Below, one piece after another: positions 7,384-16,940 of a stretch of 64,000 nt of DNA; positions within the stretch are counted from its first letter, which is position 1, and each line of letters begins with the position of its first letter. The notes under the pieces were generated by a model that saw only the letters and a list, made by a program, of their open reading frames with translations, made no database searches and was not told where the DNA came from. The DNA is from Sinorhizobium glycinis (GTDB lineage: Bacteria; Pseudomonadota; Alphaproteobacteria; Rhizobiales; Rhizobiaceae), in NCBI RefSeq assembly GCF_001651865.1, contig NZ_LPUX01000067.1:186538-250537 (forward strand), read 5' to 3'. The position numbers and the translations under genes were made by a program.

Positions 7384-8601
7384 TCAAGCTTCTTTCCTGA
7401 CCCTGTATATCTCGGTCAGAAAGATTGCGACCGCTGTGGCGGGCAGCGCGAAGCCGATCAAGGAGGCAAACCACCACCCACCAACGGCAAATGCCCAGGC
7501 ACCCAAGGCAGAACCAATGGCGCCGCCGGTGAAGAAGATAGCCATGAACAGGCCGTTGAGTCGGCTGCGCAACTCCGCGCCGAGTTCGTAAATCGAGCGC
7601 TGCCCGGTCACCAACGTCATGGTCACGCCGAAGTCGAGCAGGATTGCAGCAAGCGTCAGAAGCGTGAGCGCAAGGGTTGACCCTTCAGAAGCGATTTGCG
7701 TCATCAGAAAAGCGACTCCGACGCTGAGAAGGCCGAATGCCGTTGCCGGCCGAACCAACCCCTTATCCGCGAGGCGCCCGGCGAGGGGGGAAGCAATTGC
7801 GCCCGCGACACCGGCCAGAGCGAAAAGCGCAATGCCGTTATGAGTCAGCCCAAATCGCGGGCCTGCAAGATAGAGCGGCGTGACGGTCCAGAAGAGGCTG
7901 AATGCGGCGAACTGACAGGCCTGATAAGCGGCGCGGCGCTGCAGGACCGGCTGCGTCGCGAGAAGCTGGGCCATCGACTTGAGCAGCTGGCCGTAGCTTA
8001 GCCGGGCCGCCGGCATGCGGGTCGGCAGTTGCACCCATAGCAGGGCTCCAAGTCCGACCATGACGATAGCGGAAAGATAGAAGACGGCATGCCAGGAGCT
8101 GAGGCCGGCGATCAGCCCGGAAATCGGCCGCGCCATCATGATCCCGACCATCAACCCGCTCATGATATTGCCGACGACGCGACCCCGAGCCGCATCCGGA
8201 GCAAGGTTGGCAGCGAAGGGCACGATCATCTGGACTGCAACCGAGCCTAGCCCGATGGCGAGCGAAGCGGCGAGGAAAGGTCCGGGTGCGGTTGAGAGGC
8301 CGGCCGCGATCAGGGCAAGAGTAACCAGGCTGATCATGGTCACGATCAGCCGACGATTTTCCAGGAGGTCACCCAGCGGCACGAGCAGCAGCAACCCCAG
8401 ACCATAGCCGATCTGGGTCAGAGTGACGATCAGGCCGGCTGCCTCCGCCGGCAGGCCGATGTCGAATGCGATCGGGCCGGCGAGTGGCTGGGTATAGTAG
8501 AGGTTGGCGGCAATCAGGCCGCAGGCGGCGGCCATCAGAAATGTCATGCCGGCAGAGAGCCCAACCGGGTGCTGCGTCTGGGCGATGGAAGGAGTTGTCA
8601 T
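7384..8601 (-). CDS. MFS transporter, probable drug or metabolite exporter
   Basis: This 405-residue membrane protein has about 12 hydrophobic segments, the usual length for the major facilitator superfamily. It has the loop 2-3 signature region GDLLENRRLI and a corresponding loop LAGRLADKGLVRP between the halves. The N-terminus (FLMAAACGLIAANLYYTQPL) is typical of DHA-type putative exporters in rhizobia. Its start lies 37 bp after the stop of the tetR gene, so both form one operon under the palindrome at 9256-9289. The substrate cannot be read from sequence. Confidence 0.88.
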   Translation of the reverse strand: MTTPSIAQTQHPVGLSAGMTFLMAAACGLIAANLYYTQPLAGPIAFDIGLPAEAAGLIVTLTQIGYGLGLLLLVPLGDLLENRRLIVTMISLVTLALIAAGLSTAPGPFLAASLAIGLGSVAVQMIVPFAANLAPDAARGRVVGNIMSGLMVGIMMARPISGLIAGLSSWHAVFYLSAIVMVGLGALLWVQLPTRMPAARLSYGQLLKSMAQLLATQPVLQRRAAYQACQFAAFSLFWTVTPLYLAGPRFGLTHNGIALFALAGVAGAIASPLAGRLADKGLVRPATAFGLLSVGVAFLMTQIASEGSTLALTLLTLAAILLDFGVTMTLVTGQRSIYELGAELRSRLNGLFMAIFFTGGAIGSALGAWAFAVGGWWFASLIGFALPATAVAIFLTEIYRVRKEA

Positions 8602-8638
8602 TGGAAGTTCCTTGGGAGAAAGGAGGCGGGCGGTTTAA

Positions 8639-9250
8639 TCAGTCGAGAATGCGCAAGACGGCTTCGGCGGAAGGGAGCATGTGGTTCTCCAGCTCTCCGG
8701 TTTTGCCGGCGATGCGGACGCCCTGAAGATAGGAAAACAGCGCAAGCGCGGTCCCCGCTGGATCGACGTCCTTGCGGATTGAGCCGTCCACGTGGCCATC
8801 GCGGATGAAACCTTCGAGCCGGGTGACGAGCTTGCGATTGTGTTCGCCGACCCTGTCGGCGATCTCGGCGTCGGACAGAACCAGTTCCACGGCGGCGCCA
8901 ATGGCCAGGCATCCGCGCCTGCCGGTCTCGCCACAGGCGGACATGGCATAGGAATTGACCACGCGGGCAATCTTTTCGCGACCGGTGGAGGCTGAAGACA
9001 GCGCCTGATCCAGAAGATCGGCCCGGATCTGTTTATAGCGGTCGTAGGCGGCGACGAAGACGTCACGCTTGTCACGAAACGCCTTGTATATGCTGCCAGC
9101 GGTCAGTCCCGTCTCCGCTTTCAGTTCGGCGATGGAGGTCCCGTGATAGCCCTTTTCCGAGAATATGCGGATCGCCGCATCCAGAGCGCGGTTCATGTCG
9201 AATTCGCGCGGCCGCCCGACGGGACGAGGAGAGGTGCTTCCGAAATTCAT
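8639..9250 (-). CDS. TetR family repressor of the MFS operon
   Basis: The 203-residue product has an N-terminal TetR helix-turn-helix: MNRALDAAIRIFSEKGYHGT, then SIAELKAETGLTAGSIYKAF and RDKRDVF at about residues 18-65. A helical ligand-binding domain includes the block ETGRRGCLAIGAAVEL. An inverted repeat with 14-nt arms sits 6 bp upstream of the start codon. This strongly suggests autorepression, with derepression of the linked exporter when ligand binds. The start is the ATG at 9250. The NFGSTSPRPVGRPREFD lead is common in this subgroup. Confidence 0.9.
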   Translation of the reverse strand: MNFGSTSPRPVGRPREFDMNRALDAAIRIFSEKGYHGTSIAELKAETGLTAGSIYKAFRDKRDVFVAAYDRYKQIRADLLDQALSSASTGREKIARVVNSYAMSACGETGRRGCLAIGAAVELVLSDAEIADRVGEHNRKLVTRLEGFIRDGHVDGSIRKDVDPAGTALALFSYLQGVRIAGKTGELENHMLPSAEAVLRILD

Positions 9251-9255
9251 CTGAT

Positions 9256-9289
9256 AACCTATTAGGAAACGACCATTTCCTAATAGGTT
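9256..9289. promoter_or_regulatory. palindromic TetR operator
   Basis: A perfect inverted repeat has 14-nt arms, AACCTATTAGGAAA at 9256-9269 and its complement at 9276-9289, separated by 6 nt. Each arm itself contains the near-palindrome CCTATTAGG, so two overlapping dimer sites are possible. It lies immediately before the tetR start. Confidence 0.8.
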
Positions 9290-9472
9290 GCCGAATATGT
9301 TCGGTCAAGCCGCTTTAGCGTACGTCACCAATGGAATCTGGGCAAATGGTGGGTCAGGCGAGCCCACTGTCTTCGAGCGGGCCGACTCGGTCTCGTCTGA
9401 ACCAAACCTACAGAAGAATAAGGGGCGAAGTTCCATAAGCTATCTTATGCGATATGTTATTGTAACGGCATT

Positions 9473-11227
9473 TTAGAGATGCGACATATGAGCCAGTTAG
9501 AGATGCGACAGTCGTCGCCGCTTGGGATGCTGGTCAAACGTCAAGGTTTGGAAGGAAGACTGGCGACGTGAAGCGTGGTTGAGACCATGAGCGTTCGGAG
9601 TCGTCATGTCTTGTTTGATCACCATGTCGCAGAAGGAATTGCATCGTCTTGAACTCATCCAACAGATTCGCGGCCGTAGCCTGACTGTCGTCGAGGCGGC
9701 CGCGTTGCTCGGTCTCAGTCGCAGTCAGGTGCACCGGCTGTTGCAGGCCTATGATCTGGCCGGCGCCGACGGTCTGGTCTCGAAGAAGCGCGGCCGGCCG
9801 AGCAACCGGCGCCACAGCGAGGACTTCCGCAACCTGGTGCTCGACCTGGTGCGTGAGCATTACGTGGATTTCGGACCAACGTTGGCCGCCGAGAAGCTGC
9901 TCGAACGCCACCGGATAGCCGTCAGCAAGGAGACGCTGCGTCAGTGGATGATGGAAGCCGGCCTCTGGGTGTCGCGACGCGAACGCAAGAAGCGGGTTTT
10001 CCAGCCGCGCGGCCGGCGCGATTGTTTCGGCGAACTCATTCAGATCGATGGCTCGCATCATTGGTGGTTCGAGAACCGTGGCCCCAAATGCGCCCTGCTC
10101 GTCTATATCGACGACGCCACCGGCAAGCTGTTGCATCTGCGCTTTGCGACTTCAGAGAACACCTTCGACTATCTCCACGCAACGAAGGCCTATCTGCAGC
10201 AATGGGGCAAGCCGATCGCCTTCTACAGCGACAAGCATGGCATCTTCCGCACCACCCATGCTTCCAAGAAGGACAGGACCAGTGGCCTGACGCAGTTCGG
10301 GCGGGCTCTTTATGAGCTCAACATCGACATCATCTGCGCCAACACCCCGCAGGCCAAGGGCCGCGTCGAGCGCGCCAACCAGACGCTGCAGGATCGTCTG
10401 GTCAAGGAACTGCGGCTGCGCGGCATCGACACGATCGCGGCGGCCAATGCCTATGCGCCGGAGTTCATCGCGGATTTCAATCGTCGCTTTGGCAAGGAAC
10501 CGCGCAATCCGAAGGACATGCATCGGCCGTTTGCCGCGCATGAGAACCTCGATGGTGCCATGTGCCGCAAGGAGATCCGCAAGCTGTCGCAGGCCCTGAC
10601 GCTGCGCTATGACAAGGTGCAATTCATCCTCGATCCGACCGATATCGCCAAGACGCTCGCCGGCAAGAAGGTCACTGTCTGCGACTATCCCGATGGCCGT
10701 CTCGAGATCACCCACGAGGGGACGTCCCTGCCCTACAGAACCTTCGACACGCTGCGCTCGGTGCACCGCTCCGAGGTGGTTGAGAACAAGCGCCTCGATG
10801 ATATGCTGGCGCTGGTCGCCGAGATGCAGGCCGGCCGAGAGCAACAGCGCAGCAAAAGCGGGCCGCGTCGCACCGGCCAGACGGACCATATGTTCGGCAT
10901 TCCCGACGGCAGCCAAAGCAATGGCTACCAAAAGCGCGGCACGAAGCCTGGCAGGAGGACGGATTTTACCAATGATCCGGTGGTCATCGCCCGGCGACAG
11001 CAAGCCCTTGCGCAGCTGAAAGCGGCGGAGTGATCGGGCTGTCAAAGCTAAAGTTTATTCTTTCACCCTAACCCATCCGCCGCCGACCGGCCTACGCAAC
11101 CCTGACCAGCTCCAGCCGGCCGGCGGCTTGCGTCTGCGTACTTTGTAAACATATCAACTTGAAAACGCAGTAATAATGGATAGGATGAAGTCGCATTTCT
11201 AAGTTGACTACTTTGTCTCTTCTTTAA
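9473..11227 (+). mobile_element. ISNCY-type insertion sequence
   Basis: An element of about 1.75 kb contains one full-length transposase gene. The left end has two direct copies of TTAGAGATGCGAC (9473-9485 and 9497-9509, 24 bp apart). The right end has the complement GTCGCATTTCTAA (11190-11202) and a weaker copy at 11215-11227, 25 bp further out. Paired end repeats of this kind are probable transposase binding sites and set the likely boundaries. No target duplication was identified, so the exact ends are estimates. Confidence 0.7.
9606..11033 (+). CDS. ISNCY-family DDE transposase
   Basis: The 475-residue product opens with a helix-turn-helix (LTVVEAAALLGLSRSQVHRL), then a second one typical of this group (LAAEKLLERHRIAVSKETLR). 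The rve-like catalytic core includes FGELIQIDGSHHWWF (first Asp), the second Asp near YSDKHGIF, and the Glu in NTPQAKGRVERANQTLQDRL. Length and motif order match a complete, probably active transposase. A downstream ATG at 9624 (MSQKELHRLE) is an alternative start. It has no obvious frameshift, unlike most other mobile genes in the window. Confidence 0.92.
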   Translation: MSCLITMSQKELHRLELIQQIRGRSLTVVEAAALLGLSRSQVHRLLQAYDLAGADGLVSKKRGRPSNRRHSEDFRNLVLDLVREHYVDFGPTLAAEKLLERHRIAVSKETLRQWMMEAGLWVSRRERKKRVFQPRGRRDCFGELIQIDGSHHWWFENRGPKCALLVYIDDATGKLLHLRFATSENTFDYLHATKAYLQQWGKPIAFYSDKHGIFRTTHASKKDRTSGLTQFGRALYELNIDIICANTPQAKGRVERANQTLQDRLVKELRLRGIDTIAAANAYAPEFIADFNRRFGKEPRNPKDMHRPFAAHENLDGAMCRKEIRKLSQALTLRYDKVQFILDPTDIAKTLAGKKVTVCDYPDGRLEITHEGTSLPYRTFDTLRSVHRSEVVENKRLDDMLALVAEMQAGREQQRSKSGPRRTGQTDHMFGIPDGSQSNGYQKRGTKPGRRTDFTNDPVVIARRQQALAQLKAAE

Positions 11228-11367
11228 ATAGCTGTGACAGTTATAACATAACTGCCCAATGACGACTGGCGTGTTCGACGCAATGTTCCACACGGGACAC
11301 CGCCGCCGACATAATCGACAGCAGTGTGGTCTCAGCACACTATTGTGCAATCGACATAAAAGGAGAC
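11228..11367. other. intergenic DNA next to the IS right end
   Basis: About 140 bp of low-GC sequence without a gene follow the element. It contains the 13-mer GTTATAACATAAC (about 11236-11248), which recurs at about 27717-27729 upstream of corA. No function is assigned. Confidence 0.3.
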
Positions 11368-11841
11368 TCAGGAAACCGATGTGCTTGGCCGATCGCAAGG
11401 GGCTTCCAAGACGGAATTCATCTCATTGGGGTTCAGGGTGCCACGTGTCGCGATCAGGTAAGCCGCCATATAGGCCAGCTTCAGCCTCGATTCCCGATCG
11501 CCCCGCGGCCTGTAATTGACGATCGCCAGCCGGCCGGCTTCTTCATCCCGCGCAACATCTAACAGTCGGTTTGCATAGGCTACGTTCGTAACCTCGCTGG
11601 CCGCCCTGCGTTCATCCCACGCACGAACGGCGTCCGCGGTCGCCAGTTGCGCCGCTATATGCCGCTCCATCAAGTCGCAAAGGGAAACCGCAGTTTCCTC
11701 CCCGCTCTCTTCTTTTTGTCCCGCCTTGCGCTCCGGCGCTGACGCACTCAAAGCCGCGCTCGGGCGCGGAGAAATGGAGCCGGTACCACGGGACGAACGC
11801 GAACTGGATGACGACAACGATAGCATGGTGGAATGCCTCAC
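11368..11841 (-). CDS. hypothetical protein, paralogue of the gene at 31312
   Basis: The core (about residues 50-145) is clearly related to the protein at 31312-31647. Shared blocks are LMERHIAAQLATADAVRAWD against MIERHIAALLATSEAVREWD, DERRAA, VTNVAYAN, and RESRLKLAYMAAYLIAT against RESGLKLAYIAAYLFAT. A Ser-rich N-terminus of about 45 residues (SLSSSSSRSSRG) is not shared and may mean that the true start lies further in. It is divergent from the rcgA-like gene, 92 bp away. The soluble helical family has no function known to me, but it accompanies conjugation genes twice here. Confidence 0.65.
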   Translation of the reverse strand: MRHSTMLSLSSSSSRSSRGTGSISPRPSAALSASAPERKAGQKEESGEETAVSLCDLMERHIAAQLATADAVRAWDERRAASEVTNVAYANRLLDVARDEEAGRLAIVNYRPRGDRESRLKLAYMAAYLIATRGTLNPNEMNSVLEAPCDRPSTSVS

Positions 11842-11933
11842 CGATCAAGTTGCATTGCGGGCGTTAAGACCATTGATTGAGGCTGAAGGCACGATAGGAT
11901 ACGAAACGAAACGAAATTTGGGCCTTTAAGCCA

Positions 11934-13544
11934 TTGGAAAAGAACGGAAAGATTTTTGTCGCACCGCCCAAGGACGGGAGCGATTTCAAGGAGCTGTTCA
12001 AGCAGTTAGCCGCTGCGGGAGCAGGCCGGCCATTGGGCAGTGACGGGTTTCCGCAAGGCCCATGGACGCCGGAGCTTCTGGCAGAGGCGATTTCTCAGAT
12101 CGACTCCAACCGGATCGGGGTCGATTTGCGGACGGTGCAGCTCTGGTTTCAAGAGAACGAGAAGGGGATTAGCCCGTCCAACATTCGTTGGCTGGCGCGG
12201 GTCTTTGGGTGCGACGATCCGGAAGCGACCAGCGAATGGCAGATGGAGCTCAGCGCGGCGCAATCACGGCTAACCGCCAAGAGGCGAGATTCGAAGAAGG
12301 CGGGAAGCAGCACGGCGCTGCGGGTTCCAGATATGCCGCCGCCTGTGACGGTCGATAATCAGACGCAGCCTGCGGGCGATCTGCCACAAGGCATTGATGC
12401 CACCCGGCGCAGACAGGGTTTCAGCTTGGCGAGAATATCGGAGGCGCTTTTTAGCCATGGATCTCCCTTGAATCTACCGGCGTCGATATTCGCGGGTGCC
12501 TCCGCCCTTGGGTTTTTGTCGTATATCGTGGGGATCCACAGCGCCACCTATAGCCGGGCGGATGGTGTCGTTAAGCAGGTCGGTTTTCTATGGGCACCGA
12601 ATTGGACGTTCCTCTTCATGGTGCTCTTGCCGCTATTTTTCGCGTTCGTGATAGAGCTGCTGGTCTTCTGGAAACATGACGCGCGCTTCAAGCTGGTAGC
12701 GCAGGGCGACCAGTTGGAAAGCGACGATGCCTGGACGCGCAACGTTCGAGCTTATTCGTACACATACTGGGCGGTTTTCTTGATCTGCGTCTTGTTCGCC
12801 GGTCTTTTTCAGTGGATCGGCGTGTGCTTGATCCCGTTGATCAACGGCGGTGGCAACTATGCGATAGATTGGGGCAAGTTAGCCATTGTGCGCCCTGAAG
12901 TTATATCAGTGCCACTTTCGATTGTTTTCACGGCGCTCGCATATCTCTACATGTGCCTATGCTTTTATCTTTTTTTCGCGGGCCTCATTTTGCTTCATAC
13001 GATCGTCCATGATCTCTGGAGAATTGAAGAGGCATCAACTGTGCGACCGGTGGAACATCGGCGCGAGGGCGGTGAAATCGGCCTGAGGGTGATGCGGGGA
13101 ATTTTCCGGTGTACTGTCCTGGGTGTTCTGGTCGCCATATGCATGAAGGTCCAAAGCTCTTACCTGAGCTCGAACGGAGGAGATATCGTGACCTGGATAG
13201 CCCACGATATGTCTTCGGCCGTGTATGAGCGCCACGACGGCGGCAATAGCTTCAGCTATAGAATGCCAACGCATTACAGCAGCCTCCTAGTCGCCATTTC
13301 GACCTGTATCGTTTTTCTGTACGGTTCCATCCGCTTGGGTGTCGAAAAGCGGTTCCGCGTGCCTCTATGGAGGATGTCTGCAGTCGTAGGGTTGCTCTTT
13401 GCCAGCTACTTGTTGATCGATGCCTTTGAGGGCTTTTCGATCCTCCTCGGCGTTGGAGTGCTGCTCGCGACATACGGCCTCTTTGATCCAGAGTTTGGGC
13501 GATGGCGAGTAAGCGAGTTAGGAAGCAACCAGAGTGTATCATAA
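11934..13544 (+). CDS. rcgA: RcgA-like membrane protein of rhizobial plasmid conjugation
   Basis: This 536-residue protein has a cytosolic N-terminal 110 residues resembling a helix-turn-helix (WTPELLAEAISQ, then VDLRTVQLWFQ, then SNIRWLARVFGCDD). A linker follows, and then about eight membrane segments between residues 185 and 525. The gene pair matches my recollection of rcgA and rcgR, which were linked to conjugative transfer of rhizobial plasmids. RcgA has been called a putative transporter. The biochemistry is unknown. The first in-frame start is TTG at 11934 with a weak ribosome site, so the start is uncertain. Its end overlaps the next gene by 11 bp. Confidence 0.65.
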   Translation: MEKNGKIFVAPPKDGSDFKELFKQLAAAGAGRPLGSDGFPQGPWTPELLAEAISQIDSNRIGVDLRTVQLWFQENEKGISPSNIRWLARVFGCDDPEATSEWQMELSAAQSRLTAKRRDSKKAGSSTALRVPDMPPPVTVDNQTQPAGDLPQGIDATRRRQGFSLARISEALFSHGSPLNLPASIFAGASALGFLSYIVGIHSATYSRADGVVKQVGFLWAPNWTFLFMVLLPLFFAFVIELLVFWKHDARFKLVAQGDQLESDDAWTRNVRAYSYTYWAVFLICVLFAGLFQWIGVCLIPLINGGGNYAIDWGKLAIVRPEVISVPLSIVFTALAYLYMCLCFYLFFAGLILLHTIVHDLWRIEEASTVRPVEHRREGGEIGLRVMRGIFRCTVLGVLVAICMKVQSSYLSSNGGDIVTWIAHDMSSAVYERHDGGNSFSYRMPTHYSSLLVAISTCIVFLYGSIRLGVEKRFRVPLWRMSAVVGLLFASYLLIDAFEGFSILLGVGVLLATYGLFDPEFGRWRVSELGSNQSVS

Positions 13545-14559
13545 TTGGCTTGATCGTTGGGACGAGCGGCGGGCGCGGCGCGGTGAGGAAGCGAAGAAAG
13601 TAACGAATTTCATCCTCGACGCCGGCCGGGCCTTTCCGGCCGAGAAGAGGATAGAAACTATCGACGAGTTTTGTGTCCTTGCGGACCAGGCCCTGTCTGA
13701 TTCAAGATTTTACGATGAGCCGAGCGGGAGCGGTCAGGGCTTTAAAAGGCACGATGGGTGGCTCAGATTTCCATCGGACATTTCTACTGACGTCGAAGAG
13801 AACAACGTCGTTTGGGCAAAAATCACCGAGAGCGGCTCGCTCGATCAGGCATTGGTGATTTTTCATCACTGGAATGCCAGCGCCCGAAATCGTCAGATTG
13901 CCAAGTTTTTCTCGCAGCATGGGATCACGGTTGTCGAGATTGCTATGCCTTATCACTTCGAGCGCAGCCGTCCCGGCTCGCTGTACGCCGATTATATGCT
14001 TAGTTCGAATCTCGGCCGAACGATCCAGTCTGTAAGGCAGGCCGTATGGGATGGGCGAAAGCTCATCCGCTGGCTGAAGAGCGAAGGCTATCGAGAGGTC
14101 TCGGTTCTTGGCATGAGCCTTGGCTCCTGGGTTGCGGGATTGATTGCTGCGCATGATCCGGCCGTATCGAAGGCCTCGTTATTTTTGACGGCGGGTAGTC
14201 TCGCAGACATGGTTTGGACGGGGCGCGCGACCCGATCGATACGTGATAGCCTTGAGCCAGAGATTGAGCTGAGCGATCTAAGAAGGGCTTGGGGTCCACT
14301 TAACATGGAGAACTACGTGCATCGTTTGGCACGGCCTAATCTAGATCTTCACGTTGTGTTGGCTAAGAGAGACAAAGTGGTCTTGCCAGAGCTGTCGGAG
14401 AGATTCATGCAGAGGCTGAAGGACGCCGGAGCCAGGCCAAATGTTTTGGAACTGAACTGTGGCCACTATTCGCTCGCCATGCCGCCTTACATTTTACTGG
14501 CCGGTTTGAGCTTGAAGCGGTTTCTATCGCGTGCGGACAAATCGACCCCGCGAACATGA
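13534..14559 (+). CDS. rcgR: RcgR-like alpha/beta hydrolase
   Basis: The 341-residue product has an alpha/beta-hydrolase fold. It has the nucleophile elbow GMSLGSW at about residue 190, a preceding oxyanion region (ALVIFHHWNASARN), and a C-terminal catalytic His in ELNCGHYSLAMPP. A late Asp in VLAKRDKVVLP is a candidate third member of the triad. It starts at GTG inside the end of the rcgA-like gene, so the two are translationally coupled. I recall RcgR family proteins being described as putative quorum-lactone hydrolases affecting conjugation. The substrate remains inference. Tn3 remnants begin 23 bp after its stop. Confidence 0.68.
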   Translation: MYHNWLDRWDERRARRGEEAKKVTNFILDAGRAFPAEKRIETIDEFCVLADQALSDSRFYDEPSGSGQGFKRHDGWLRFPSDISTDVEENNVVWAKITESGSLDQALVIFHHWNASARNRQIAKFFSQHGITVVEIAMPYHFERSRPGSLYADYMLSSNLGRTIQSVRQAVWDGRKLIRWLKSEGYREVSVLGMSLGSWVAGLIAAHDPAVSKASLFLTAGSLADMVWTGRATRSIRDSLEPEIELSDLRRAWGPLNMENYVHRLARPNLDLHVVLAKRDKVVLPELSERFMQRLKDAGARPNVLELNCGHYSLAMPPYILLAGLSLKRFLSRADKSTPRT

Positions 14560-14581
14560 AGTTAGCGTCGGGCGCCAGTTT

Positions 14582-14619
14582 GAGGGCATAGCGTTGGTTT
14601 CCCACTAAACAACGCTAAG
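14582..14619. repeat. probable left terminal inverted repeat of the Tn3 element
   Basis: The 38-bp stretch begins GAGGG and ends AACAACGCTAAG. It resembles Tn3-family termini, which begin GGGG and end in ACGCTAAG at the inner edge. It lies 22 bp outside the transposase stop codon with the expected orientation. The partner end is missing, so the call rests on similarity alone. Confidence 0.5.
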
Positions 14620-14641
14620 GTAGAACGAAGCCTGAACGCCG

Positions 14642-16940
14642 TCACGCTGCTCGCTGTTTTCCGGTCAGGTTGAGCGGTTTCCGACCGGTCGCACTTGCGG
14701 CACGATCCCAAAGGAAATCGCCGGAGAAAGCGATGTGCTCCCATCCGACCGGTGAGGTATGGGTCAAGAGATCGTCGGGGCCAATTTCGCCTTGTGCCCG
14801 CAGGTGCGCCACGGCGTCGGCCATATAGATCGAGTTCCAATAGACGATTGCCGCGATGACGAGGTTCAAGCCCGACGCCCGGTATTGCTGGGCCTCATGG
14901 CTGCGATCGATGACGCGCCCCTGACGGAAAGTATAGATGGCCTGCGCGAGGGCATGGCGCTGCTCGCCTTTGTTGAGCCCGGCGTGGCATCGGCGGCGCA
15001 GTGCCGGGTTCTCCAGCCAGTCGAGCATGAACAGGGTCCGCTCGACCTTGCCGATTTCCTGGAGGGCGATATCCACCTGGTTCTGGCGCTCATAGGCGGC
15101 GAGCTTCCGCAACATCACCGATGGCGCGACATGGCCGGCCTTCAGCGAGGCGACGAGCCGCACGACGTCATCCCAATGCTCGCCGATGACGTCGGCGCGG
15201 ATGCGTTTTCCGAGAAGCGGCGCGATCGTCGGGTAGCTCGCAGGGTGGTCGATCGGGATCAGCCGCCGGTCCGGAAAGTCGCGTAGTCTCGGGCAAAAGC
15301 GGAAACCGAGCATGGCGCAGAGCGCAAACACATGATCGGTGGCGCCGCCAGTGTCGGTGTAATGCTCGACGATTGAGAGATTGCTCCCGTGGTGAAGCAG
15401 GCCATCGAGGACATAGGGCGCCTCGTGCGTCGCCGCCGAAATCACCTTGACGTGATAAGGGCCGTGCTGGTCCGAGACGTGGGTGTAGAAGCTGAAACCG
15501 GGATCAACGCCGTAGCGGGCGTTGATGTCGCCGCCCGAGGCGCCGCGCTTTCCGCCGCGGAAGAACTGCCCGTCCGAGCTTGACGTCGTACCATCGCCCC
15601 AACTCCGTGTGATCGGCAGGCGATGTTGAGCGTTGATGATGGTAGCGAGCGCTGCCCGATAGGTATCCTCGCGAACATAGGCATCCTGTGTCCAGATGAG
15701 TTGATCGCGCGTCACGCCCTGGCTGGCGGCGGCCATCCGGGAGAGCCCAAGATTGGTGGCATCGGCAAGAATGGCGGCGAGAAGAGCGCTCTCGTTGGGG
15801 CAGCGTTCGCCGGTGCGCAGGTTTGTGAGGGCCGCCATGAAGCCGGTTTCGCGAGCGACTTCGTGCAGAAGTTCGGTGATGCGAATGCGTGGCATCATCG
15901 CATCGAGCCGATCGGCGAGCGCTTCCGCTTCGGAGGGGACCGCCGTCTTGACCGGCGAGATCTGCAGCCGATCCTCGACAAAGCGCACGCCTTCGAGCTG
16001 CTCCCGTTTGAGGCGCTGCGCAAACTTCTTCAGCCGCCAGTCGAGCTCGCGGCCACGTTGTTGGAGCCATTCCTCGGCTGCCGTTGGCAGCCCGAGTTCG
16101 GCGACGATCGGCGCGGCGGCAGGCTCCGGCAGGAGATAGCTGTCGAAACGCCGATAGGCGGAAGATCGCTCGACCCAGACGTCGCCTGAACGCAGCTTGT
16201 TGCGCAGGTGAGCGAGCATCGCGGTCTCGTAGAGCCGGCGATTGATCCTGCCGTCCGGCCCGATCACGAGTTTGCGCCACTCCTTCTTGAAGGGCATTGG
16301 CGCATCGGGCGGCACATCCCGTTTGCCCGATCTGTTGAGATCGCGAAGCAAATGAATGCCGGCGATCGTCCGAGCGCTTCCTCGTCCGGCCTTGAAGTCG
16401 AGCGCTTCGATCAGCGCGGGGGCGAACTTTCTCAGTGTCGCATAGCGGTCCACCGCCACCATGAGCGGATCGACATCCGCGGTCTCAGCAAGTGCTACGA
16501 CTTCGGGTCTTGCCTTGATCAAGTTCGCCCAGCCGACTGTCTCTTCGATCGCCTCGATCGGGTCGGAGTCGTTGTTGAGAGCGGTGGAAAGTGCGTCGAT
16601 CGTCCCGTGAAACAAGCGCATCAGTCGGCCGACATCCTTGGCGGTGGCAGCGTAGCGCCGGCTTTGTTTGTTCTGGGCACGGTTCAAGGCATTGCCGATC
16701 AGCTTGTCGGCCAAGGCAATGGCGGCGTCCGTCAGACGCTCTTCCAGATCGATCAGGCAAGCAACCAGTGTCGCGCGCCGGCGTGATGTTGTGTAGCGTT
16801 CGAGTAGATAGGCAGGAGACGCGCGCCCCTCGCGCACGAACTGACGATATCGGTCGGGATGCACGGCGGCGGTCAGTTTCGCCGGAATCCCGATTTCCCT
16901 CACCATTCGCAGGCGATCGAGAATGTCGCGGACGTACTCG
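14642..16940 (-). pseudogene. tnpA: Tn3-family transposase, N-terminus deleted
   Basis: About 765 codons remain of a gene normally near 1000. DDE features are present: SWGDGTTSSSDGQFF (first Asp), EHYTDTGGATDH (second Asp) and SPVGWEHIAFSGDFLW (Glu). The C-terminus is intact. The conserved frame continues upstream of the first Met (16906) as YVRDILDRLRMVREIG to about 16940, where it abuts the resolvase fragment. The missing N-terminal third contains the end-binding region, so this protein should not recognise its ends. Confidence 0.9.

Noticed and set aside
10152-11045. 297-codon minus-strand frame inside the ISNCY element
   Set aside because: Antisense to the transposase catalytic core, without motif.
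11236-11248. 13-mer GTTATAACATAAC shared with 27717-27729
   Set aside because: An AT-rich 13-mer twice in 64 kb near promoters may be chance. Flanks do not match, so no repeat family is claimed.
16859-16935. Resolvase start at 16859
   Set aside because: These codons are antisense transposase sequence and the true resolvase part begins near 16936.
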